A DNA stretch of 64,000 bases from Thermococcus sp. (GTDB taxonomy: Archaea > Methanobacteriota_B > Thermococci > Thermococcales > Thermococcaceae): the NCBI RefSeq assembly GCF_027011145.1, contig NZ_JALVAO010000015.1, positions 40,412 to 104,411 of the forward strand, in the 5' to 3' direction. The notes beneath the pieces are model-generated. The model had not been told where the DNA came from. It did not search any database and saw nothing but the letters and a program-made list of their open reading frames with translations. Within the stretch, counting starts at the first letter, position 1, and each line of letters starts with the position of its first letter. Of the stretch, positions 7,960 to 14,592 are shown one piece after another. The translations under genes and the position numbers were made by a program.

Positions 7960-9594
7960 TCAGGAAGATACTTTAACCACCTTTATGTTAATCTTGCCTC
8001 CGCTTTCCATCGTAAGGACAACGTAGTGATAGAAACCGCCTTCATTTGGTGGGGCATATAGGGGAGCCCCTCCACCGCCCGTTATGATGAAGTGAACCCC
8101 GTCGTAGGTTCCGTTCCAGTAGATGTGAATGTGGCTGAAGATTCCAAAGGCATTGTATTCCTTCATCAGCTTGAGGAGTTTTTGGGCACTGGACTCGCTC
8201 ATGGCATGGTCGTCTCCTCCGGGCCTCGGGTCGTAGGGAGGAGCGTGCATAACTATGACTGGCCTCTCACCGCGCTTTTTGGCCAGTTCAAGCTGTTCCT
8301 TAATCCATGCAAACTGCTCATCGGTGAGGCTGTAGTCGTTGCTTATGTCGTTGGCAAAGATGTAGCGGTAGTTTCCAAGGCTGAAGGCGTAGTCGGTTGG
8401 TCCGAAGTAGTAGTGGAAGATACTAACCCCCTCACCCTGGTACTCGTGGTTTCCAACGGCTATGAAAATCGGCTTGTTCCAGTGCCAGACCTCCATGAGG
8501 TTGGCCCACTGGTAGATTGTGCCCGAGTAGACGAGGTCACCGCCGTCTATGACGAAGGCGCCCTTCTCCCCGTTTATATCCTTCATTATCTGGAGGAACA
8601 CAGCCGGTGGTTTGTCACCGCTCGCAGGCCTGTGGTCACCGAAAGCGAGAACGGTGTAGTTGCTCACGTTCTTTGCCACTACCGAGAAGCTCGCCTTATC
8701 TGTGGTGAACTCAACGGTCGTGTTGTCGAGAACCTTGGCGTTCTCCGGGAGGACCATCAGCTCTGGATTTACGTTCTCCAGAACGTACGTTATCGGAACG
8801 TTCTTTGAGTTCTTGACATTAACGGTAACGTTGAAGCCGAGGGCCCTTATGTAGACAGTAGTGCCGTTGACGAGCCTTATGAAGCCCCCGCTGACTGTGA
8901 TGTTCTCGCCTTTAACAACGCGCCAGTAGTAGTTGAAGGGCTCATCGTAGAGGAGCTGGTAGAGTTCGTAGTGCTCGTCCTCATCGGGAATACCGTTGAA
9001 GTTGACGTCGCCTATTTCCTTCAGAACGATTCCCTCAAAGGAACCCGAGCGGACGATGGAATTCGGGTCAACGCTGAGCTTTCCGTCCTTGAGTCCCCTG
9101 AGGAAGTAGAGGGAAGCTCCAACACCGGCCTTACTGGTTCCGCTTACGACCATGACTGGACCCCTGTCCGAGTCCATTATCGCTATTACCCCCAGCCACG
9201 GCCCCGGAAGGTGTGTTCCGTACTTGTAGGCTATGTAACCGAATGGTTCAAGCTCCTGAACCTGAACCGGTTTCCCAAAGAGCACCTTTGACTTAACCTC
9301 GTCCTCCGGCGAGAGGACAACTATACCGCTTCCCTTAAACTCGGAGAACGGCTTAACCTTTGCCTCCGGGAAGTAGTGCTTGACCAGACTTTCATAGCCC
9401 TCGCTGACGTAGAAGGTCTCGTTAAAGAGCTTCCACCAGCTTCCAATTACTTTCCCCGTAGGATACTTGGAGAAATTAATCCCGGTTGTTGTGGTGGACG
9501 TCTGTCCGTTTGATGTGCTCGATGTCTGGGTCGAGCCTATGCACCCACCGGCCAGGACAACGAGTACCAGAACGATTCCAAGCAGGCGCTTCAT
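7960..9594 (-). CDS. secreted lipoprotein metallophosphoesterase
   Basis: 544 residues. The N-terminal signal ends in a lipobox (LAGGCIG, Cys18), followed by a Ser/Thr-rich linker (20-40) typical of archaeal surface lipoproteins. A middle region contains GTSKAGVGASLYFLRGL and a calcium-loop-like DVNFNGIPDEDE near 196-207. The C-terminal calcineurin-like domain shows GDHRP (319), GGDLVYSG (351), GNHE (381), HAPPYD (about 449) and SHIH (about 488), the full metal-ligand set of a two-metal phosphoesterase. It should act outside the membrane, perhaps releasing phosphate for the neighbouring PiT transporter, though they are not in one operon. Start follows GGGGGTGGTTGT. Confidence 0.85.
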   Translation of the reverse strand: MKRLLGIVLVLVVLAGGCIGSTQTSSTSNGQTSTTTTGINFSKYPTGKVIGSWWKLFNETFYVSEGYESLVKHYFPEAKVKPFSEFKGSGIVVLSPEDEVKSKVLFGKPVQVQELEPFGYIAYKYGTHLPGPWLGVIAIMDSDRGPVMVVSGTSKAGVGASLYFLRGLKDGKLSVDPNSIVRSGSFEGIVLKEIGDVNFNGIPDEDEHYELYQLLYDEPFNYYWRVVKGENITVSGGFIRLVNGTTVYIRALGFNVTVNVKNSKNVPITYVLENVNPELMVLPENAKVLDNTTVEFTTDKASFSVVAKNVSNYTVLAFGDHRPASGDKPPAVFLQIMKDINGEKGAFVIDGGDLVYSGTIYQWANLMEVWHWNKPIFIAVGNHEYQGEGVSIFHYYFGPTDYAFSLGNYRYIFANDISNDYSLTDEQFAWIKEQLELAKKRGERPVIVMHAPPYDPRPGGDDHAMSESSAQKLLKLMKEYNAFGIFSHIHIYWNGTYDGVHFIITGGGGAPLYAPPNEGGFYHYVVLTMESGGKINIKVVKVSS

Positions 9595-9677
9595 ACAACC
9601 ACCCCCTGAAACTCTATGTCTACCTTAAAAGTGTGAAGGTTTAAATACAAAACCCATTAAGAACCGACGGTGGTAGT

Positions 9678-10034
9678 ATGTTCGTGGGATATTACAAAGA
9701 TGTTCCGGAGAAGGACACCGGATTTGAGGGCGTAACCATCAGGTGGCTCGTTTCTCCAAAGCTTGGAGCCAAGAACTTCGCCATGCGCTATTTTGTCATG
9801 AAGAAAGGAGCCGAAATTCCGATTCACCAGCACGACTGGGAACACGAGATTTTCATCGTCAAGGGCGAGGGGATAATAACCAACGGAAAGGATGAACACC
9901 ACGTTAAAGCCGGGAACTTCCTATACGTCCCGCCAAACGAGCCCCACGGATACAAAGCTCTGAGCGACACCTTCGAGTTCCTCTGCATAATTCCGGCCAA
10001 AAAGGAGGCAATTCCAGAGGAGGAGTGGGCCTAA
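9678..10034 (+). CDS. small cupin-domain protein
   Basis: A 118-residue single cupin. The first metal-binding motif is PIHQHDWEHE (His50, His52, Glu/His55-57), followed by VKGEG. The second motif is VPPNEPHGY with His90. No partner domain is present, so the reaction is open: cupins include isomerases, dioxygenases and storage proteins. ATG at 9678 follows GGTGGTAGT. Its TAA shares a CTAA tetranucleotide with the stop of the convergent signal peptidase gene. Confidence 0.85.
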   Translation: MFVGYYKDVPEKDTGFEGVTIRWLVSPKLGAKNFAMRYFVMKKGAEIPIHQHDWEHEIFIVKGEGIITNGKDEHHVKAGNFLYVPPNEPHGYKALSDTFEFLCIIPAKKEAIPEEEWA

Positions 10035-10591
10035 CGCCTGTAATACCTTTTCAACTTTTTCCTTTTGATGGCAAGAAGGGAAGGTTTTGACCACTTGGGT
10101 TTGGGCGGTTCCTCCTCGAGCAGAATGAGAGCTATCTCATAGGCTATAGTCCCTATTATGAACAGAAATATCAGAAGAACGATAAGAGGCGTGTAATACC
10201 ATATCATGCCAACCTTTGGAATGACCAGAATCACTTTTCCTATAACCTGCTCAGGGTAGACGCGCCAAGGATCCGTATACTTCCTGTTGTCACCCTTTGT
10301 TATAAAATAAATTCTCCCACTGTTATCTGTCCTAATGGCAACTATTCTGTGGACTATTCTATATGTTGAGTTTCCAATGTGAATTTCATAGAGTATAACA
10401 TCGCCAACATGGAGCTCCGAGGGGGAAACGGGTTTTGTTACAACCAAGTCGCCGGGGTTTATGTGGGGTTTCATTGAGTCCGTCAGGATAACAACGTACT
10501 GAAAACCGAAAACAAAGTGGAGAATGAGAATTAGAACAGTGAAAGTAATGAATACATAAGATAGAACAACGGAAAACTGAAGTTTAGTCAT
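10031..10591 (-). CDS. archaeal/ER-type signal peptidase I
   Basis: A 186-residue membrane peptidase with two hydrophobic segments (about 8-35 and 128-155). The nucleophile motif is ILTDSMKPHINPGDLV (Ser39), the general base motif is RIVHRIVAI (His81), and the conserved KGDNRKYTDPW carries the acidic residues. Archaeal enzymes use Ser-His-Asp, as here, rather than the bacterial Ser-Lys. It lies 75 bases downstream of a small secreted beta-rich protein on the same strand, reminiscent of dedicated SipW-type peptidases beside their fibre substrates. Start ATG follows GGTGGTGCTTA. Confidence 0.85.
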   Translation of the reverse strand: MTKLQFSVVLSYVFITFTVLILILHFVFGFQYVVILTDSMKPHINPGDLVVTKPVSPSELHVGDVILYEIHIGNSTYRIVHRIVAIRTDNSGRIYFITKGDNRKYTDPWRVYPEQVIGKVILVIPKVGMIWYYTPLIVLLIFLFIIGTIAYEIALILLEEEPPKPKWSKPSLLAIKRKKLKRYYRR

Positions 10592-10666
10592 TAAGCACCA
10601 CCTGATTTACAAAGACCTGATTAGAGAAGCTTAAAAATTAAACGTTAGAAATAAACAAAAGCTACA

Positions 10667-11053
10667 TCACGGTCCCTGATAGATTACATAAACCTCAGCA
10701 ACTTTAGTCAAGGGGATATTTGGGTCAAACGTTACAGTGCCACTCGTGCTGTTGGTCAGTGTGGTTGTGTTGTATGCAACAAGAGCTCCAGTGCTATCAT
10801 AGAGCTTTATGTATATTGTCCCGGTAACATTTGTATCCAAGGTAAAACTCACACCCGCAATATAGTCCGGATTAGTAGAGCTAAGTATCCATGTCACGTT
10901 TGCAGCCTTGACATCACTTGTAATAACGCTCGAACCAGCTCCCAGCTGTTGAACGTTGACTGTAATGAGGGGAACGGCCAAGGCTGCACCTACTACTGTA
11001 ACAACAAGTGCAAAGACTAGAGGCAATAGCTTCTTTCTAGTGCTACTCCTCAT
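10667..11053 (-). CDS. small secreted beta-rich protein, candidate fibre subunit
   Basis: 128 residues: a basic N-terminus (MRSSTRKK), a hydrophobic signal helix (9-26, ending GAALA) and a mature part of about 100 residues built of Thr/Val/Asn beta-strands with no cysteine. The mature protein begins VPLITVNVQQLGAGSSVI. I do not recognise a named domain, but the pattern resembles small exported proteins of archaeal TasA/AbpA-like filaments. It is the promoter-proximal gene before signal peptidase I. Promoter and ribosome binding site are both strong (TATTTATA and GGAGGTGGGTTGA), suggesting abundant expression. Confidence 0.7.
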   Translation of the reverse strand: MRSSTRKKLLPLVFALVVTVVGAALAVPLITVNVQQLGAGSSVITSDVKAANVTWILSSTNPDYIAGVSFTLDTNVTGTIYIKLYDSTGALVAYNTTTLTNSTSGTVTFDPNIPLTKVAEVYVIYQGP

Positions 11054-11097
11054 TCAACCCACCTCCGTTTAACCTCTATTTCCACTGGAAAAGCAAG

Positions 11098-11105
11098 TAT
11101 AAATA
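11098..11105 (-). promoter_or_regulatory. TATA box of the secreted-protein/signal-peptidase unit
   Basis: TATTTATA on the minus strand, preceded by a purine-rich BRE-like GAAAAC. It lies about 45 bases before the ATG at 11053, leaving room for a short leader with a near-consensus GGAGGTG. Confidence 0.55.
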
Positions 11106-11211
11106 GTTTTCTAAAATGAACCACAAGGATTCGATTTCTGTGTTAAATTGAACACAATTAAAACCCAAAGTTATTGAAGAATCCCCAAAATTAAAAGATT
11201 GAAGCCCAGCC

Positions 11212-12486
11212 TCAAACAACAACTCCCCGGAGATACGTGGAACCGGCCCAAGTAACTCTAGCCCTTGTGATTTCGCCGGATTTCCCTGAGTCGAGGATTA
11301 TCTCCTTGTAGTTGAAGGTCCTCCCCTCGATTCCGCCCTTCTTTCCGGGGCCGTGGACGAGAACTTCAACCGTCTTTCCAGTGTAGGCTTTGTTAATCTC
11401 GTAGGCTATCTGAAGGCGAAGCCTGTGGAGAAGCCTTGAGCGCTCCTTTACGAGCCAGCCCGGCAACTGTTTCCATTTAGCGGCTATGGTTCCGGGCCTC
11501 GCCGAGTAGCGGGAGACGTTAACCTTGTCCGGCCTTATTCTCTTTACCAGCTCGACAGTGTTTTGGAACGCTTCATCGCTCTCCCCCGGAAAGCCAACTA
11601 TGATGTCCGTGTTGAGGTTTAAGTTAGGGATTTTTCGCCGGAAGACCCTCACTATCTCCTCGAACTCTTCAACGGTGTAGTTCCTACCCATTCTCCTGAG
11701 GATTTCATTGTCCCCGCTCTGGACCGGCAGGTGGAGAAAACGGTAGACCTTATCATTCAGGTAAGCCTCAACCAGCTCATCGAGGATTTTTATAGCGTGA
11801 TTTGGGTTCATCATGCCTACTCTAACCCGGAAGTCACCTTCAATGGCCGTTATCTCGTCGAGAAGTTTTGCCAAGTTCGTTCCGATGTCGAAGCCGTAGC
11901 AACCGGTGTCCTCGCTTGAGAGAATAATCTCCTTATAGCCCCTCGCGAGCGCTTCCTTCACCCATTTAAGGATAAGCTCGGGTTTGTAGCTCTTCAGAAC
12001 GCCCCTCGCGAAGCGCGTCGCGCAGTAAGTGCAAGCGTTCAGACAGCCCTCTCCTATCGGAATCACGAAGGAAACGCCCGGCTTCCACAGCCTGGGAAGT
12101 TCGAGCTTGTCAATGTTCCTCTCTCGCCAGCCCTCGACGCTTATAAGCTTCCCCCCACGCTCGGCCACGCTTATCGCTTCGGCGATTCTGTCTATGCTCT
12201 TAACCCCGAGGATTCCGGAAACGCGGGGGTCTATGGCTTTAGGATTCACGTGGACGAGACAGCCCGTTGCTATGACCCTCTTCCCCGAATCTATGAGCTC
12301 CCTTATTCGCCTCGCCATCTTGAGCTCCGTTGGGTCTTTGACGGCGCAGGTGTTTACAACAACGTAGTCCGCTTTCTCCGGACTCTCAGCCAGCTCATAG
12401 CCGGCTCTAAGCAGAATGGCTTCCATAATCTCGCCATCGGCCCTGTTCCTTGAACAGCCGTAGCTCTCGACGTAAACCCTGACCAT
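11212..12486 (-). CDS. tRNA t6A37 methylthiotransferase, e-MtaB/CDKAL1 type
   Basis: A 424-residue radical-SAM methylthiotransferase. The N-terminal UPF0004 domain carries the three cysteines of the auxiliary cluster (Cys11 in YGCSRN, Cys47 in NTCAVK, Cys76 in ATGCLV). The radical-SAM motif is CLNACTYC (Cys148, 152, 155), and the C-terminal 60-70 residues look like a TRAM RNA-binding domain. The family converts t6A to ms2t6A at position 37 of ANN-decoding tRNAs and thus acts downstream of the KEOPS subunit Kae1 encoded at 56,179. A TTTAAACC element about 20 bases upstream with no ribosome binding site suggests a leaderless mRNA. Confidence 0.88.
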   Translation of the reverse strand: MVRVYVESYGCSRNRADGEIMEAILLRAGYELAESPEKADYVVVNTCAVKDPTELKMARRIRELIDSGKRVIATGCLVHVNPKAIDPRVSGILGVKSIDRIAEAISVAERGGKLISVEGWRERNIDKLELPRLWKPGVSFVIPIGEGCLNACTYCATRFARGVLKSYKPELILKWVKEALARGYKEIILSSEDTGCYGFDIGTNLAKLLDEITAIEGDFRVRVGMMNPNHAIKILDELVEAYLNDKVYRFLHLPVQSGDNEILRRMGRNYTVEEFEEIVRVFRRKIPNLNLNTDIIVGFPGESDEAFQNTVELVKRIRPDKVNVSRYSARPGTIAAKWKQLPGWLVKERSRLLHRLRLQIAYEINKAYTGKTVEVLVHGPGKKGGIEGRTFNYKEIILDSGKSGEITRARVTWAGSTYLRGVVV

Positions 12487-12528
12487 CGGAGCGGGCTGAT
12501 GGAAGGGGTTTAAAAAAGTTTAGAAAAA

Positions 12529-13545
12529 CTAACGGGTATTAACACTAAGAACAAGAACGTTGCTCTGTTCGTTGATAAAACGAAGATTTACATTTTCAAT
12601 ATCTGGAGGATAGTCCAATGGCTCATATGGGTAAGCAAAATACAGAAGAACTAATCGGTGTGTACTATCTGCTGGCAATCTCAAGGTTATTGGAACTGAA
12701 ACAATTTCATTCTTGTGTAAATATCCAAAGTACACAGTTCTATTTCCTATAGGGATCTGCTTGTAATCCAAGAATTGAACGAGAGCAAAGGTTTGAAGGT
12801 TATCCTCTGTATTGCCTATTACCGCGAAATATTTTAACGTTGAAGATTGATTTACAGAAACTTTATACCAAATAGTATTACCACAAGCTTTTTTTGTTAA
12901 TAAGAGATATGCATCCAACTCCGTGTTGTTTTTTGTGCACAATAAAGGACGCTCAAAAAAGGGAAGTCTCAAGATTGGTTCACCTGCGATAAGTTGAAGT
13001 CTAAAACCGTAGAGAATGTGGGAGTCCTGTTCCTCAGTTGAGTATGGACTCGGGAAGACGCCCACAAATACGTCATGCCATCCATCTGACACATTTGGGA
13101 TTTTAAATCTAAAAAACCTATATTCCATATTCCCTAAAGTTACATAGTGAGTAAGATTGAGCTTGCCATCGAGGTAAAAAGGAATTTCCTTATAATCAAG
13201 GAGCACGAAAACGAGATAATCATTCTTTTTTGCATTTGCAAGAAAAACATAACCAGAGAAAGAACTATTAACATGATACACCGCTCTTTTAAAAATTCCA
13301 TCAGGATAACTTGGTTTAGAGTAGAGACCAAAGCCAAAGTAATTAGGTCGAGATCTCATTAGTTCATTAAGAGAATAATTGCCCACAGTAAGGTTCTCAC
13401 TTAAGGAAGACTGTGATGAGACCATATTAAAAGAGGAAGCTTTAGAGCCCTTCTCTGGAAGGGTACTAGTTTTTTCGTAATACAAATTGTAGACAATTAA
13501 GCTACATATCAATATACTCAAAAAAAATAGTAACAAAAAGGGCAC
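12529..13545 (-). CDS. hypothetical exported/membrane-anchored protein, reading frame broken at a poly-T tract
   Basis: The open frame runs from a GTG at 13545 (338 residues) and is AT-rich compared with its neighbours. It has an N-terminal hydrophobic helix and an extracellular-looking beta-rich body with many Asn-X-Ser/Thr sites and a few cysteines. The GTG lacks a ribosome binding site. An ATG at 13550-13552, preceded by GAGGTGAG, would begin MKRALFVTIFF, a good signal anchor, but leaves frame at a run of eight T (13520-13527, minus strand). One extra T would join it to this frame. The function is unknown; it is the second gene after 13,558-13,992. Confidence 0.6.
   Translation of the reverse strand: MPFLLLFFLSILICSLIVYNLYYEKTSTLPEKGSKASSFNMVSSQSSLSENLTVGNYSLNELMRSRPNYFGFGLYSKPSYPDGIFKRAVYHVNSSFSGYVFLANAKKNDYLVFVLLDYKEIPFYLDGKLNLTHYVTLGNMEYRFFRFKIPNVSDGWHDVFVGVFPSPYSTEEQDSHILYGFRLQLIAGEPILRLPFFERPLLCTKNNTELDAYLLLTKKACGNTIWYKVSVNQSSTLKYFAVIGNTEDNLQTFALVQFLDYKQIPIGNRTVYFGYLHKNEIVSVPITLRLPADSTHRLVLLYFAYPYEPLDYPPDIENVNLRFINEQSNVLVLSVNTR
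13520..13527 (-). other. poly-T tract causing apparent frameshift in a signal-peptide region
   Basis: Eight consecutive T residues on the coding (minus) strand. With nine, the ATG at 13552, which has a proper ribosome binding site, reads through MKRALFVTIFFLSILICS into the long frame. With eight, that reading ends in TAG after 16 codons. Either the tract is variable, RNA polymerase slips here, or the assembly lost a base. Confidence 0.6.
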
Positions 13546-13557
13546 GTTTCATAAAAC

Positions 13558-13992
13558 TCACCTCGAGACGCTTACGGTTAACTCAGGATACCAGTTCTGA
13601 AATCTGGCATCTTCAAACCAGTAATTAGTCGTTGCAAGATACCTTTCGTAATGTGCCCTATCACTCCAAACATCACTTGCATACCAGCCATTCCATTCAT
13701 CATGCCTGCCCCGATGAACAATATGCCATTCTAAGTCATAATAGGCTTTTACAGTACTCTCAAGACCTATGTGATCAATATTAAAAGGATTGCCTTTATC
13801 AGTCCTAGATTCAGCGTTTGAAGAGAAATAAACAGTTTTCCTGAAAATTCCTTTAATGTATATTGTAGCACTAGCCCTCCAGATAACTGTTGTAGAAGCT
13901 GAAAGAATACTTGCATCTTTAGTCCACTTGGCCCACGAGTGTACATTTGCAATACTTTGGGTATTAGCCATGGCAAAGCCACTGCTTAGCAC
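13558..13992 (-). CDS. hypothetical secreted protein, signal peptide out of frame
   Basis: The mature part (from ANTQSIANVHSW) is about 137 residues, rich in Trp, Tyr and His, with no recognised domain. The open frame as given begins at a GTG inside a hydrophobic stretch (VLSSGFAMA). A canonical start, ATG at 14031-14033 preceded by GGTGGTCTAAG, encodes MTSKYIFVGFVF and then reaches a stop because of a seven-T run at 13996-14002. With eight T the two parts join into a classic signal peptide with an AMA cleavage site. It forms an operon with the exported protein downstream, which has the same defect. Confidence 0.6.
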   Translation of the reverse strand: MLSSGFAMANTQSIANVHSWAKWTKDASILSASTTVIWRASATIYIKGIFRKTVYFSSNAESRTDKGNPFNIDHIGLESTVKAYYDLEWHIVHRGRHDEWNGWYASDVWSDRAHYERYLATTNYWFEDARFQNWYPELTVSVSR

Positions 13993-13995
13993 TAC

Positions 13996-14002
13996 AAAAA
14001 AA
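13996..14002 (-). other. second poly-T tract causing apparent frameshift in a signal peptide
   Basis: Seven consecutive T residues on the coding strand. One additional T restores continuous translation from the ATG at 14033 (MTSKYIFVGFVFF then VVLSSGFAMA). It is the same +1 correction needed at 13,520-13,527 in the next gene. Confidence 0.6.
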
Positions 14003-14134
14003 CAAAACCAACAAATATGTATTTTGAGGTCATCTTAGACCACCAATATCAAGAAGAGACATCATACTATTTAAGATTTTTTTCTTTGAATTTTAAAAGA
14101 AAATGAACTAAAAGAGTACCAACACACCGAGACA

Positions 14135-14362
14135 TCACTCGATGACTGAAGCGAAAGCGAACTTCCTCTTGACGGAGTTAATCACAATCTCGACTTCGTC
14201 CCCGACCTGAGTGTTCGGGACGAACACAACGAAGCCCTGAATCTTGGCGATTCCATCTCCACCCTTGCCAAGGCTCTCAATCTTAACGGTGTAGCGCTCT
14301 CCAACCTTAACAGGGGCCTCGTTTCCATAGTTTCTTCCATATCCATATCTATCTCCGTACAT
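14135..14362 (-). CDS. small TRAM-domain RNA-binding protein
   Basis: About 75 residues. After a Tyr/Gly/Arg-rich N-terminus ([13 protein letters not shown]) comes a complete TRAM domain: [21 protein letters not shown], then [18 protein letters not shown] and a final basic strand. Small archaeal TRAM proteins bind RNA and are proposed to act as RNA chaperones like bacterial cold-shock proteins. The ATG at 14362 is preferred over the GTG at 14371. The TATA box (TTTATATA, 14436-14443) lies about 75 bases upstream, leaving an untranslated leader of about 50 bases that could carry regulation. Confidence 0.85.
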   Translation of the reverse strand: MYGDRYGYGRNYGNEAPVKVGERYTVKIESLGKGGDGIAKIQGFVVFVPNTQVGDEVEIVINSVKRKFAFASVIE

Positions 14363-14435
14363 ACACAACACAACCTACAGACTTCTGGAACTCTCTCACC
14401 CTGAGAAGAGTCCCACTGGGCGGTCGGGTCGAGAG

Positions 14436-14443
14436 TATATAAA
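14436..14443 (-). promoter_or_regulatory. TATA box of the TRAM-domain gene
   Basis: TTTATATA on the minus strand within GCTTTATATACTC. A start about 25 bases downstream implies a leader of roughly 50 bases before the ATG at 14362. Confidence 0.5.
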
Positions 14444-14493
14444 GCTTTGGGTTTCTTCGCCGGGAAACAAAAACGTCGTGATTAAAACCTTTC

Positions 14494-14502
14494 GTTAGAA
14501 AC
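14494..14502. promoter_or_regulatory. SurR-type core site upstream of formate dehydrogenase
   Basis: GTTAGAAAC fits GTTn3AAC, the core of the binding site of SurR, the redox-responsive Thermococcales regulator. The third GTT of the extended site is missing (ACT at that spacing). It lies about 18 bases upstream of a TTTAAA element (14521-14526), a position compatible with activation. Nine-base matches with six fixed positions arise by chance, so this is weaker than the mbh site. Confidence 0.4.
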
Positions 14503-14592
14503 GGATAACTCAAAAAAGCGTTTAAACATTCTTTTCCTAAATTTAAAGTGGGGAGGAGAATTCAAAACGAACACAGGAGCGGGGGTGGTAAC

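Noticed and set aside
14548..14592. Upstream GTG start for fdhA
   Set aside because: GTG 14548 has no ribosome binding site, and the 15 residues it adds precede the conserved CPYCGVGC. TTG 14593 has GGGGGTGGT at ideal spacing.
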